Shown here piece by piece: positions 25,334 through 32,914 of a stretch of 32,914 bases of DNA. Positions within the stretch are counted from its first letter, which is position 1; every line of letters begins with the position of its first letter. Made by a program: the position numbers and the translations under genes. The DNA comes from Streptomyces phytophilus (GTDB taxonomy: Bacteria > Actinomycetota > Actinomycetes > Streptomycetales > Streptomycetaceae), in NCBI RefSeq assembly GCF_013870535.1, contig NZ_JACBXC010000008.1:1-32914 (forward strand). Reading direction: 5' to 3'. The notes below the pieces were generated by a model. That model was not told the DNA's origin and ran no database searches. It worked only from the letters and a program-made list of their open reading frames with translations.

Positions 25334-27073
25334 ATGGGGTTCTTCGACGATCTGGTTTTCCCGGAGGAACCGGCTGCGGAACGGGCTGTGTTGGTCCGGC
25401 TGGGTCCGCCGGGTGAGGAGGTGGGGAGGTATGCGCCGCCGGTCGACTGGTATGCGCCGGGGCTGGTGCCGCACCTTGCGGTGGCGGGGGCCGGTCCGCA
25501 GGTCAGGGTGGTGGTGACGGGGTGGTCTGTGTGGCCGGGAGCGGCCACGTTGCATCTGGCCGTGTTCCGCAAGACGCGCCGGCGGGACGCGGACGCAAGC
25601 CGGCAGTCTGGTCTGCGTGTGGGCATGCTCTTCTCCGATGGCCGCCGTGTCACCTCGCTGGACGGTACGGTGCAGCGGCGGGTGCGGTACACGACGCCTC
25701 AGGGCCTGCCGGTCGATGCGGCCACGGAGCAGGCGACCGGGCTGATCCCGCTGGATCCCGGGCTGCAGCAGAGCCGTCGGTCTCTTTTCAAGACGGACGT
25801 CGATCTCTATCTTTCGGAACTCCCGCCGCCAGGTGAGACGCAGTTGGTGGTCGAGTGGCCGGACGAGGCCGTAGCCGAGACCCGCATCGCCGTTGACGCG
25901 GCGGCGTTGCATGCTGCGGCGGGGGCGGCGCTGGAGGTCTGGCCGGGGCTCGGGCCGGCGGATCTTTCTGGGCCGCCGGGCGCGTTCGCGTCCGTGGAGT
26001 TCAGCGGCCCGCCTCAGTTCCTGGCTCCGCCCCTGACCCGCCGTCAGTGTCAGATGCTGCGCCGCCAGGAAGAGGAGCGCCGACGCTATGTGCCGCGGGC
26101 CGACTGGGAGGAGGTGCGCTGGCAGGATTGGTCGGATGCCGTGGTGATACGAGCGAGGCTGGACGGAGGTGCCCCAGCTGACGCAGCTGTCGGCTGGCGC
26201 GGCGCCACCCCGCTGCACCTCGCGGCCGAGCACGGGTCGGGGGAGGCGGTGGCCGCGCTCCTGCCCCATGTCGCTCGGGTCGACGCGCGCGACGACGACG
26301 GGCGCACTGCGTTGTGGTTCGCCGCGTGCAGTGTGGACGAGGGCAGCGTCCGCGCGTTGCTCGACGCCGGTGCCGATGTGTGGACTCCGCAGCTCGGGCC
26401 GTGGTCGCCGGGTCGGCTGCTGCTCACGACGCGGCTCGCGCAGCTCGTGGCGGACCTGCCGGGTTCGGTGTTGCCGCCCGCGGAGGAAACCGTCGCCTTC
26501 CAGGCGGCGGACGCGCTCATCGCGGCCTTCGGCGGGCGAGAGCTGTGGATCGAGGGGCTCGGCATCGCCTTCGTGCGGGGTCTGGACGAGGACGAGCTGA
26601 TCCGACGGTTGGGCGCCGACCCCACGCACTGCCCGCGGGCAGCCCTGGAAGAGGCCCCATTCGACCCGACGGACTACGAGGAGTCCCTGCGCTTCGTGGG
26701 GGTCGCAAGCGTGCCGGGCGAACCAGGCGGCTGTGTGATCACCCAGCAGGGGTACATGCCCAGCGACAACGCCGTGCTGCGGGCGGTATCCCGGGGGACC
26801 TCCGCGTACGGCATCTACTACAACCCGAAGGGCGGCACGTTCGGCACCCTGGCCCGTGACGGTGAGATCGCGGACAGCGAGGAGATCGGACTGCGGCCGG
26901 CCGAGCAGGACCCGCCCGCCTACTGGCACTTCCGCTTCTGGCAGCGTGGGCGCACCTTTCCGTATGGTGCCAACACGCTCGCCTACGGCTGTGCCGCGGC
27001 CGGTCTGAAGATCAGCGACGGTCGGCAGGCAGCGGACCACCGCACTCCGCGTCGCTGGGTGGCGCTGCCATAG
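25334..27073 (+). CDS. Ankyrin-repeat protein with C-terminal DUF6461-like domain
   Basis: The protein has 579 residues. The N-terminal ~220 residues are a beta-rich part with WSVWPGAATLHLAVFRKTRR and a long 'ETQLVVEWPDEAVAETRI' strand region that I do not recognise. Residues about 288-350 hold two ankyrin repeats: RGATPLHLAAEHGSGEAVAA and DGRTALWFAACSVDEGSVRA. The C-terminal ~180 residues (LWIEGLGIAFVRGLDEDELI, then RRLGADPTHC) look like DUF6461, a family frequent in actinobacteria. There is no signal peptide. The ATG at 25334 has no convincing Shine-Dalgarno, so it may be translated from a leaderless or weak site. Role unknown; ankyrins suggest protein binding, perhaps in toxin-immunity or signalling. 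Confidence 0.85.
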   Translation: MGFFDDLVFPEEPAAERAVLVRLGPPGEEVGRYAPPVDWYAPGLVPHLAVAGAGPQVRVVVTGWSVWPGAATLHLAVFRKTRRRDADASRQSGLRVGMLFSDGRRVTSLDGTVQRRVRYTTPQGLPVDAATEQATGLIPLDPGLQQSRRSLFKTDVDLYLSELPPPGETQLVVEWPDEAVAETRIAVDAAALHAAAGAALEVWPGLGPADLSGPPGAFASVEFSGPPQFLAPPLTRRQCQMLRRQEEERRRYVPRADWEEVRWQDWSDAVVIRARLDGGAPADAAVGWRGATPLHLAAEHGSGEAVAALLPHVARVDARDDDGRTALWFAACSVDEGSVRALLDAGADVWTPQLGPWSPGRLLLTTRLAQLVADLPGSVLPPAEETVAFQAADALIAAFGGRELWIEGLGIAFVRGLDEDELIRRLGADPTHCPRAALEEAPFDPTDYEESLRFVGVASVPGEPGGCVITQQGYMPSDNAVLRAVSRGTSAYGIYYNPKGGTFGTLARDGEIADSEEIGLRPAEQDPPAYWHFRFWQRGRTFPYGANTLAYGCAAAGLKISDGRQAADHRTPRRWVALP

Positions 27074-27536
27074 AGACGCGGAGAACGGGCCCGGGGTAGA
27101 GATACTGACCCGGTGATCATGGTCCCTGCGGCTGTGTCGACCTTCTCTGCAACAGGTGAGCGCCACCTGTCAGTCCCCAGTACGCGGTCAGCCGGTCTGT
27201 GGTGGTGACGCTCTGATGGCGGTGCCCAGCTGGCGCCCTCAGTGCCCCTGCGTGGCCGGTGTCCGAGGCGCCCCGGGGTGTCGGCCGTGGGTGGGATCGG
27301 TCGAAGCGGTCTGGTTGTCGCAGGTGAGGTGTCTGACTTGTCACATGCGCTCATTCGGCAGTTTTTCTGTCGCCAGAAGCGAAGATCGAGAGTCTGTGGC
27401 TCGTCGTGGCGGTTCTATGGGTCGTGGTCGCTGCACGCGCCGGGTTGGGAAGGGCAGTGTGTCCCAGCAGGGGTGAGTAGGGGCGCTCATTGGTCCAGGC
27501 CCGGAATCGTCGGGTCGTAGAAGACAGGTGATGGGA
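27074..27536. other. Gene-free stretch with a perfect hairpin
   Basis: No frame here shows a domain or supported start. The visible structure is ACAGGTG-AGCGC-CACCTGT (27152-27170), a perfect 7 bp inverted repeat 79 bp after the ankyrin stop. It has no T-run, and could be a terminator for that gene or an operator. The bases just before 27537 hold GGTG (27527-27530) as a modest ribosome binding site for the EF-hand gene. Confidence 0.45.
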
Positions 27537-28070
27537 ATGCGCGATGAGGCCGCCAAGCGGGTCGAGCTGGTCTTCTCCCTTTTCGACGCCAACGGCAACG
27601 GAGTCATCGACTCCGGCGACTTCGACTTGATGGCGGGCCGTGTTCTGGAGGCGGCGGCCGCTTCGGACGGCGGTGCCAGGGCCGCTATCCGGGCCGCGTT
27701 CCGCCGCTACTGGACGACGTTGGCCTCTGAGCTGGACGCCAATGGTGACGGTGTGATCACGGTGGACGAGTTCCGGCCGTTCGTGCTCGACCCCGAGCGT
27801 TTCGGTCCTACGGTCGCCGAGTTCGCCGAGGCCCTCTCCGCGCTCGGCGACCCCGACGGGGACGGTCTGATCGAGCGCCCCCTTTTCGTATCGCTGATGG
27901 CGGCGATCGGCTTCGCGGAGGCGAACATCCACGCTCTCTTCGACGCCTTCGGTCCGGACGGCGAGGACCGCATCACCGTGGCTACTTGGGCCGCCGGCAT
28001 CGAGGATTACTATGCGCCGGATATGGCCGGGATCCCGGGCGACCAGTTGGTGGCTGCCGGGGCCGTCTGA
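27537..28070 (+). CDS. EF-hand calcium-binding protein (calerythrin-like)
   Basis: With the ATG at 27537 the protein has 177 residues; GTG 27528 and ATG 27531 are alternatives. There are four EF-hand positions. Loop 1, D17-D28 (DANGNGVIDSGD), and loop 2, D67-E78 (DANGDGVITVDE), have full ligand sets, although loop 1 ends in Asp instead of Glu. Loop 3, starting at D105 (DPDGDGLIERPL), has Leu at the last position and is weakened. A fourth near 139-150 (GPDGEDRITVAT) is degenerate. Its size and layout fit the cytosolic calcium buffers or sensors of actinobacteria related to calerythrin. It is convergent with the methyltransferase gene. Confidence 0.9.
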   Translation: MRDEAAKRVELVFSLFDANGNGVIDSGDFDLMAGRVLEAAAASDGGARAAIRAAFRRYWTTLASELDANGDGVITVDEFRPFVLDPERFGPTVAEFAEALSALGDPDGDGLIERPLFVSLMAAIGFAEANIHALFDAFGPDGEDRITVATWAAGIEDYYAPDMAGIPGDQLVAAGAV

Positions 28071-28113
28071 CACGGTCCGTCAGCGGCTTTCCCGGCGGTG
28101 GGGGCGGCACCGC
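28067..28113. terminator. Two small hairpins between convergent genes
   Basis: CTGAC (28067-28071) pairs with GTCAG (28079-28083) across the EF-hand stop codon. GCGGTG (28095-28100) pairs with CACCGC (28108-28113). The position between convergent genes fits a bidirectional terminator. Neither has a T-run. Confidence 0.35.
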
Positions 28114-28148
28114 TGCGACGTAGTCGGGCTGCCGGCTTCCTGCGGGCG

Positions 28149-29138
28149 TCATGGCGAGGGTTTGTGCGCGAAGACCCACCGGTTTCCCTCCAGTGCGTCG
28201 TTGGGTTCGGGGAGGGGGCCGCGTCGGTGGCGGCGGGTGAAGTCGAAGGGCGTGTGCATGGAGGTGGACCAGCCCTTGGCCGTCAGGTTGCCCGCGGAGT
28301 CGGGTCGTGGCCCGTTGTCGAAGAGGTGGAGCAGGTCGATGCCGATCTGTTCTCGTGTCGCCGTGTAGATCGGGCTGTCGCGGTACGCCTGCTGGTCGTT
28401 TTCCAGCTTGGCCTCGAAGGCCAGAGCGCTGCCTCCGGTGGTCAGCCTGTCCACCGTGTCGATGAGGTACGTCTCGGCCGGGGCCGGCAGGTAGAAGAGG
28501 AGTCCTTCGGCCAGCCAGACGCTCGGTGCGGCCGGGTCGAAGCCGGCGGTGGTCAGTGCGGTGACCCAGCCCTCGCGCAGGTCGGCCGGTACGGGGACGC
28601 GCTTCGTCTTCGGGGTGGCCGGCAGGTCGGTGAGCACCCGTTGCTTGAAGGCCAGCACGCCTGCCCTGTCGATCTCGTAGACGACGCAGTCGGACGGCAG
28701 GTCCAGTCGGAAGGCGCGGGTGTCCAGCCCTGCTCCCAGCAGGACCACCTGGCGGGTGCCCGCGCCGGCCGACCGGAGGAGGAAGTCGTCGAGCGCCCTG
28801 GTCCGCAGGCCGAAGTAGCGGGCGAACCGCCCCCACAGCGGGTTGTCGTCCCCGTCCGGAGCCTGCTCGATGCGTACCGGCCAGTCCGCGCAGGCGGGGG
28901 CCGCGCGGACGAAGTGTTCGGCGTAGGTGTCCTGGGCCAGGCTGTCGTGGCGGTGGGTCTCGATGGCGCGTGCCGCGGCGACCAGGAGGGCAGTCAGGCC
29001 CACACCTGCGTGCATGCCTTCCTCGTCTGTGTGCTGGGGCGTCGTGCCTGCCATGCTTCCTCCGTGGGCGGAAGTGGGGGGTGCGGGGTGCTCACTCGCC
29101 GGCTGGGGTGGGTGCTCGGTGCCGCGTGCCTCGCTCAT
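28149..29138 (-). CDS. SAM-dependent methyltransferase (LCMT/TIGR00027 type)
   Basis: The protein has 329 residues from the ATG at 29138, which overlaps the upstream stop as ATGA and has GGAGAG in front. The first ~40 residues are Pro/Ser/Ala-rich. The catalytic domain has motif I VVLLGAGLDTRAFRL (131-145), the acidic residue in VVYEIDRAGVLAFK (152-165), and SVWLAEGLLFYLPA (206-219). These are the marks of the leucine carboxyl methyltransferase-like family, widespread in actinobacteria and often tied to secondary metabolism. It is the last gene of an operon with an alcohol dehydrogenase, an aldehyde dehydrogenase and an MfnB homologue. A carboxylate or hydroxyl of the pathway product is a reasonable but unproven substrate. 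Confidence 0.9.
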   Translation of the reverse strand: MSEARGTEHPPQPASEHPAPPTSAHGGSMAGTTPQHTDEEGMHAGVGLTALLVAAARAIETHRHDSLAQDTYAEHFVRAAPACADWPVRIEQAPDGDDNPLWGRFARYFGLRTRALDDFLLRSAGAGTRQVVLLGAGLDTRAFRLDLPSDCVVYEIDRAGVLAFKQRVLTDLPATPKTKRVPVPADLREGWVTALTTAGFDPAAPSVWLAEGLLFYLPAPAETYLIDTVDRLTTGGSALAFEAKLENDQQAYRDSPIYTATREQIGIDLLHLFDNGPRPDSAGNLTAKGWSTSMHTPFDFTRRHRRGPLPEPNDALEGNRWVFAHKPSP

Positions 29139-30241
29139 CGGTTCGTTCTCTCCGGGAGCAGGACGGGTTTGACCGTGCGGCCCGCGTCGCAGTCGCGTTC
29201 GGCCTCGTTGATGCCGGCCAGCGGGTAGGTGCGGATCAGCTGGTCGAAAGGGAAGCGGCCGGCCTGCCACAGTCCGATCAGCCGGGGTATCAGTACTCCG
29301 GGTACGGCGTCTCCTTCGCAGATGTGGCGGATGCTGCGGCCGCGGTCGAGCGTGCCCGGTTCGAGCGCCAGTGGGGTGTGCAGGCGTGCCACCAGGCCGA
29401 GGCTGCCGGTGGGGCGCAGGGCTTGGAGCGCTTTGTTGATGAGCGGAGGTGAGGCCGTGGTGTCCAGTGCGTACTGGGCGCCGCCGCCGGTCAGTCGCCG
29501 GATCCGTTCGGGCAGGTCGGGTGAGGTGGCAGGCAGGGGGGTCGCGCCGAACCGCTCGGCCGCAGCGAGCCTTTCGGGGTGCCGGTCGACGGCCACGGTC
29601 GGTGCGCCTGCGGCGGTGGCCGCCATCACCGCGGACAGGCCCACTGCTCCCGCGCCGAGGACCACGAGGGTGTCGCCGGGGCCTGCGCCGAAGGTGTTCA
29701 GTACGGCTCCGGCCCCGGTGAGGGAACCGCAGCCGAGGGGTCCGAGCAGTTCGAGCGGTAGTGCGGGGTCGACCCGTACGGCGTTGCGAGCCGGGACGAG
29801 GGCGTACTGGGCGAAGGAGGACTGCCCGAACCACCGGGGTGCCAGTGCTCTGCCGGTCGCGTCGGTGAGCCGCGGCGGTTCCTCCTTGCGCCCCCCGAAG
29901 AGGTTGAGGGAGGCGAAGGAGTCGCAGTAGGCCGGGGCCGCGGCGCGGCAGGTGCGGCAGTGTCCGCAGGAGTCGAAGCTCAGTACGACGTGGTCGCCGG
30001 TGGCGATCGCGGCGTCCGGGCCACCCCCCGTCCGCACCACGATGCCGGCGCCCTCGTGGCCGAGGACGGCGGGCACAGGGCTCCGGCCGGCGGATCGCCG
30101 GACCGCGAGATCGGTCCGGCACATCCCGGTGCCCGCGATCTCGACCAGGATCTCGCCGGCGGCGGGCTCGGTCCGCAAAACCACCTCCTCGACCGTGAAC
30201 GGGTTCGTGTACGAGCGCAGTACGGCTGCCTGGAACCTCAT
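29135..30241 (-). CDS. Zinc-dependent NAD(P) alcohol dehydrogenase
   Basis: The protein has 368 residues from the ATG at 30241, with AGGAG 8 bases upstream. It is a medium-chain dehydrogenase of class III/aryl-alcohol type. Catalytic zinc ligands are C41 (GMCRTD), H62-E63 (GHEGAG) and C171 (LGCG). The structural zinc loop has C92, C95, C98 and C106. The nucleotide fold starts LVVLGAGAVGLSAVMAA (193-209), and D at the end of VAVDRHPER suggests NAD. It lies 2 bp after the aldehyde dehydrogenase and overlaps the methyltransferase by 4 bp, so it belongs to one transcript. It would interconvert a primary (possibly furfuryl-type) alcohol and its aldehyde. Confidence 0.93.
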   Translation of the reverse strand: MRFQAAVLRSYTNPFTVEEVVLRTEPAAGEILVEIAGTGMCRTDLAVRRSAGRSPVPAVLGHEGAGIVVRTGGGPDAAIATGDHVVLSFDSCGHCRTCRAAAPAYCDSFASLNLFGGRKEEPPRLTDATGRALAPRWFGQSSFAQYALVPARNAVRVDPALPLELLGPLGCGSLTGAGAVLNTFGAGPGDTLVVLGAGAVGLSAVMAATAAGAPTVAVDRHPERLAAAERFGATPLPATSPDLPERIRRLTGGGAQYALDTTASPPLINKALQALRPTGSLGLVARLHTPLALEPGTLDRGRSIRHICEGDAVPGVLIPRLIGLWQAGRFPFDQLIRTYPLAGINEAERDCDAGRTVKPVLLPERTNR

Positions 30242-30243
30242 CG

Positions 30244-31644
30244 TCACGTCTCCTGGGGGCGGTGGACGACGAACGGCCGGAGGTTGCCGTACAGCCCCCA
30301 TGGCCCGCCCGCGACGCCGACCCCGCTGTCCTTGACGCCTGCGAAGGGCTGGGCGAGGGACAGTTCGGCGTGATGGTTGACCCAGGCTGTGCCGCATTCA
30401 AGCCGCTCGGCCACTGCCTCGGCCCGGTCGGGGTCGGTACTCCACACGGAGCCGCCCAGTCCGAAGCCGGTGCTGTTGGCGGCGTCGACGGCTTCGTCGA
30501 GGCTCCGGTACGGCAGTACCGGCAGCACCGGTCCGAATTGCTCCCCGGTCACCACCGGGCTGCCGGGCGGCACGTCGGTGAGGATCGTGGGAGCGAAGAA
30601 GTAGCCCGGCCGGTCCAGCCGGTGGCCGCCCGCCGCCGCCCGGGCGCCGTCCGCCAGAGCCTGCTGTGTGACGTGGTCGATCCGGGCCAGTTGCGGGGCG
30701 TTGCTGACGGGGCCCAGCCGGGTGTCCGGGTCGAGGCCGGGGCCGACGGCGACGGTCTTCGCGCGCTGGGCGAGGGCTTCGACGACCTCGGTGTGCAGCC
30801 GGGCGGGGGCGTAGACGCGTTTGACGGCCATGCAGACCTGCCCGCAGTTGCGAAACGCCGCCCAGAACAGCCGGTCCGCGATCCGGTCCACTTCGATGTC
30901 GTCCAGGAGGACGGCAGCGTCGTTGCCGCCCAGTTCCAAAGTGACCCGGGTGAGTGAGGCCGCCGCCGCTTGGGCGACGGCCCGCCCGGTGGGCACCGAA
31001 CCGGTGAAGGTGACGTGGCGGATGCCCGGATGGGATGCGAGGCGGGCGCCGAGGGGTTCGCGGCCGGTGACGACGGTCAGGACGTCCTCGGGCAGGGCGG
31101 TGGCAAGGACGGAGCCGAGCAGCCGGGTGGCCGAAGGGGTGAACGGGGAGGGTTTGAGGACCATGGTGTTGCCCGCCGCGAGCGCGGGCGCGAACTTGGC
31201 CGCCGCGAGTTGGAGGGGGAAGTTCCACGGCACGATCGCGGCGACGGGCCCCAGCGGGCGCCAGCGGATCTCGCTGCGCACCGGCCGGCCGTCGGCGATC
31301 CGCCGGGTTCGGGGGGCGAGGTCTGCGAAGTAGCACAGGCGGGCCGCGGTACGGGCGACTTCCGCGTACGACTCGGCCAGGGGCTTGCCCTGTTCCCGGG
31401 TGAGCAACCGGGCGAGGTCGTCGCCGGCGGCCTCCACCGCGTCGGCCGCCTCGCGCAACGCGGCGGTGCGTGCGGCGGGGTCGGCCCGCCAGCCGTGCCA
31501 GGCCCGGTGGGCCCGGTCGACCGCGGTGTCCAACTCGTCCGGCTGCTGATCGGGAGCCTCGTCGAAAGGTTCCCCGGTGGCCGGGTCGACGACGGCGAAG
31601 GGTGCGGCCAGGTATCCGGCGCGCTCGGCCTCGGAGGTCGGCAT
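30244..31644 (-). CDS. Aldehyde dehydrogenase family protein
   Basis: The protein has 466 residues. Motifs of the ALDH superfamily are all present: PWNFP with N141, KPSPFTP (164-170), the GS-loop FTGSVPTGR, the general base E237 in LELGGND, and the nucleophile C271 in NCGQVCMAVKR. It would oxidise an aldehyde to an acid with NAD(P). The length is slightly short of the usual ~480. The closest type by eye is the broad succinate-semialdehyde/betaine-aldehyde group. It starts 8 bp after the MfnB-like gene and ends 2 bp before the alcohol dehydrogenase, so it shares their transcript. A formylfuran intermediate is a natural guess for the substrate. Confidence 0.93.
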   Translation of the reverse strand: MPTSEAERAGYLAAPFAVVDPATGEPFDEAPDQQPDELDTAVDRAHRAWHGWRADPAARTAALREAADAVEAAGDDLARLLTREQGKPLAESYAEVARTAARLCYFADLAPRTRRIADGRPVRSEIRWRPLGPVAAIVPWNFPLQLAAAKFAPALAAGNTMVLKPSPFTPSATRLLGSVLATALPEDVLTVVTGREPLGARLASHPGIRHVTFTGSVPTGRAVAQAAAASLTRVTLELGGNDAAVLLDDIEVDRIADRLFWAAFRNCGQVCMAVKRVYAPARLHTEVVEALAQRAKTVAVGPGLDPDTRLGPVSNAPQLARIDHVTQQALADGARAAAGGHRLDRPGYFFAPTILTDVPPGSPVVTGEQFGPVLPVLPYRSLDEAVDAANSTGFGLGGSVWSTDPDRAEAVAERLECGTAWVNHHAELSLAQPFAGVKDSGVGVAGGPWGLYGNLRPFVVHRPQET

Positions 31645-31652
31645 GGCGGCGG

Positions 31653-32408
31653 TCAGTGCATGGAGGAGACGCCGGCGGTGTGTTCTGTGGCGTGCCGGTC
31701 CATCTCCGCCCGGAAGGCGGCCACCAGATGCGGCTGGATCCTTCCGGTATTGCGGTCGCCGCCCTCGCAGACCGCTCCCCGCACGCCCACGATGTCCGTG
31801 CCGATGCGGGTCAGCGGGCCGAGGTCGGCCTGCGTGACGCTGCCCGCGAGGGCCGCGAGGCGGCTGGAGGCGTGGGTGAGCCGGACGAACTCCGCGCAGA
31901 CGTCCGGCGGAACGTGGTCGAACAGCCGCGTCCCGTCCTTGACGGCGGTGTCGAGCATGGCCGCGTCGGCGCCGGACCGGGCGGTGATGTCGGGCACGGC
32001 GAGCGGGTTGACGCAGCCGATCCGGTGGGCGTCGGCGTAGCCCGAGGCGACGACGAGCGCGTCGGGGCGGTGGTCCTTCACCGCCCGGACGACCGCGCGC
32101 ATGACCTCGATGCCCTGATCAGGTGTCGTGCAGCCGTAGAGGCCGACCTTGATGTACGTGGCCCCCGAGACGGCCGCGCCGAGTGCGGCCTGGGCCACTG
32201 TGCCGGGCTTGTACGGGACGTCCCCCACGGTCGCGGATACCGGTGTGTCCGCCGGGACGGCGTCGCGGATCTCCCTGATGACCCAGGGGAAGTTCGCGCC
32301 GAGCGAGCCTTCGTCGGGCTTCTTGACGTCGACGATGTCGAGATACTCCGCCGCCTTCGCGCAGTCGAGAGCCTCCTCGACACTGTCCGGGGAGATGAGA
32401 AGCAACAC
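31653..32408 (-). CDS. mfnB: (5-formylfuran-3-yl)methyl phosphate synthase (MfnB family)
   Basis: The protein has 251 residues from the GTG at 32408, which has a strong AAGGAGG 5 bases upstream. The frame continues left to an ATG at 32498, but MfnB proteins begin with 'LLLISP'. The family makes (5-formylfuran-3-yl)methyl phosphate from two glyceraldehyde-3-phosphates through a Lys Schiff base, known from methanofuran synthesis in methanogens. K29 ([11 protein letters not shown]), K87 (YIKVGLYG), D153 and K157 (LDTAVKDG) sit at a constant +2 offset from K27, K85, D151 and K155 of the Methanocaldococcus jannaschii enzyme, and ALAGSV plus [10 protein letters not shown] are also conserved. It should be active. 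Its operon with two dehydrogenases and a methyltransferase suggests a furan product rather than methanofuran. Confidence 0.93.
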   Translation of the reverse strand: MLLLISPDSVEEALDCAKAAEYLDIVDVKKPDEGSLGANFPWVIREIRDAVPADTPVSATVGDVPYKPGTVAQAALGAAVSGATYIKVGLYGCTTPDQGIEVMRAVVRAVKDHRPDALVVASGYADAHRIGCVNPLAVPDITARSGADAAMLDTAVKDGTRLFDHVPPDVCAEFVRLTHASSRLAALAGSVTQADLGPLTRIGTDIVGVRGAVCEGGDRNTGRIQPHLVAAFRAEMDRHATEHTAGVSSMH

Positions 32409-32681
32409 CCTGGCCTCCTTCGCCGCCGGTCCGCCCGGCCGAGGGGCAGGGGGCCCGGATCGCCTGGCTGATGTACGTGCGCTCATCATTTCCGTCACCC
32501 TTGGGAACCGGGAGGGCGCACAGAGTGCCCAGGGTGCTCATGCCTACGCATGACGCGCCGTACATACCGCGGCAAATTGACCACAGGTGATGATTCTTCT
32601 GGTTGGTGAGTAGTTGGTGGCATGGGTGATGATTGCGCTTCGGCTCGATCACGCAGCCGGTCGACGCTGCGCCCGCGGGGT
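32409..32681 (-). promoter_or_regulatory. Leader of the mfnB operon with direct repeats
   Basis: There is no gene here. GGTGATGATT occurs twice (32586-32595 and 32625-32634), 39 bp apart, in a less GC-rich stretch, with GTTGGTG also repeated between them (about 32602-32608 and 32613-32619). This may be a regulator site or the promoter region of the operon. I could not place a convincing -35/-10 pair. Confidence 0.3.
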
Positions 32682-32914
32682 TCAGGTGAGGTCGACGTCG
32701 AGGTGGTCGATGTCGGTGACGGTGACCTCCAGGCCGGCGGCGCGGCGGCCGCGGTCCTGGAAGTAGGCGTGCCCGAGGCCGGCGCCGAGGAGGTCCCGCA
32801 GTTCCGCCTCACCGGCGCCGGCGGCGTGCCGGGCGAGGAGCCGGGCGGTGGTGTCCGGGGGGAGTTGTTCGGTGATGCGGCGCATCCGCGGGTCGTCGGT
32901 CGAGCCCGGGGCGG
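32682..32914 (-). CDS. C-terminal part of an unrecognised protein (cut by window edge)
   Basis: The minus-strand frame is open from the window edge to the TGA at 32682-32684. It encodes about 76 residues including LPPDTTARLLARHAAGAGEA, then ELRDLLGAGLGHAYFQDRG and a beta-like end GLEVTVTDIDHLDVDL. An internal ATG at 32885 exists but lacks support, and the frame reads on past it. I do not recognise the family. It lies upstream of the mfnB operon on the same strand, about 270 bp away, so it may or may not belong to it. Confidence 0.5.
   Translation of the reverse strand, partial: APGSTDDPRMRRITEQLPPDTTARLLARHAAGAGEAELRDLLGAGLGHAYFQDRGRRAAGLEVTVTDIDHLDVDLT

Noticed and set aside
25202-27166. 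Long minus-strand open frame (654 codons) opposite the ankyrin gene
   Set aside because: Arg/Pro/His-rich composition with no domain, entirely antisense to a gene with clear ankyrin repeats. It is a GC-bias shadow.
29139-30401. Upstream extension of the methyltransferase frame to a 750-codon fusion
   Set aside because: The extension is a shadow of the alcohol dehydrogenase gene. The ATGA overlap and Shine-Dalgarno fix the start at 29138.

Overview
The window is high-GC actinobacterial DNA, almost certainly from a Streptomyces or close relative. The evidence is the strong third-position G/C bias, the many GTG and TTG starts, IS481- and IS3-type transposases of streptomycete style, a Tat-exported aldo/keto reductase, and several TetR/LysR-controlled small operons. 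It reads as an accessory region: a conflict-system island, a belt of decayed genes and insertion sequences, then a series of small catabolic or stress operons.

Left part (1-13.5 kb). A truncated IS3-family transposase is followed by a divergent four-helix membrane protein and then a four-gene block on the + strand: nucleosidase-like effector 1 (1541-2476), a large P-loop STAND/NLR-like ATPase 1 (2473-6723), nucleosidase-like effector 2 (6857-8374) and STAND/NLR-like ATPase 2 (8399-11908). The C-terminus of effector 1 and the N-termini of both ATPases carry one short motif with identical spacing. Its core, N-A-V-Q-x-G followed by T-[I/V]-N, resembles the RHIM core and fits the layout of bacterial amyloid signalling motifs: effector tail next to NLR head. 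I read the block as two tandem NLR-type immune modules that would destroy nucleosides or nucleotides when triggered. The second effector has lost the motif and gained an unrecognised C-terminal domain. Degenerate copies of a ~30 bp repeat lie on both sides of the block.

Decay belt (12.0-15.0 kb). It holds a frameshifted small gene, a 5'-truncated CHAD-domain gene with an in-frame amber codon, a histidine-kinase fragment, and an apparently intact IS481-family element (13942-15014) with a CTAG target duplication that supplies the transposase stop codon.

Middle part (15.0-25.2 kb). A LysR regulator and a Tat-signal aldo/keto reductase are divergent around two phased dyads. Next come four minus-strand genes: an alpha/beta hydrolase of chloroperoxidase type, a NemR-like TetR regulator with conserved redox Cys/Lys, a DJ-1/PfpI protein and an NAD(P)-binding SDR. 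Three near-identical TAGACC-type operators lie upstream of the first three of these genes, so this looks like an electrophile/aldehyde stress regulon. A second TetR is divergent from a crotonase, then a HIT protein is paired with a GMC oxidoreductase. Scraps of IS5, IS21, AraC and helicase-type genes are scattered between.

Right part (25.2-32.9 kb). There is an ankyrin-repeat/DUF6461-like protein, an EF-hand protein, and a tight minus-strand operon: an MfnB-type (5-formylfuran-3-yl)methyl phosphate synthase with all catalytic residues, an aldehyde dehydrogenase, a zinc alcohol dehydrogenase and a SAM methyltransferase. The operon looks like a furan-metabolite pathway. A gene cut by the window edge precedes it.
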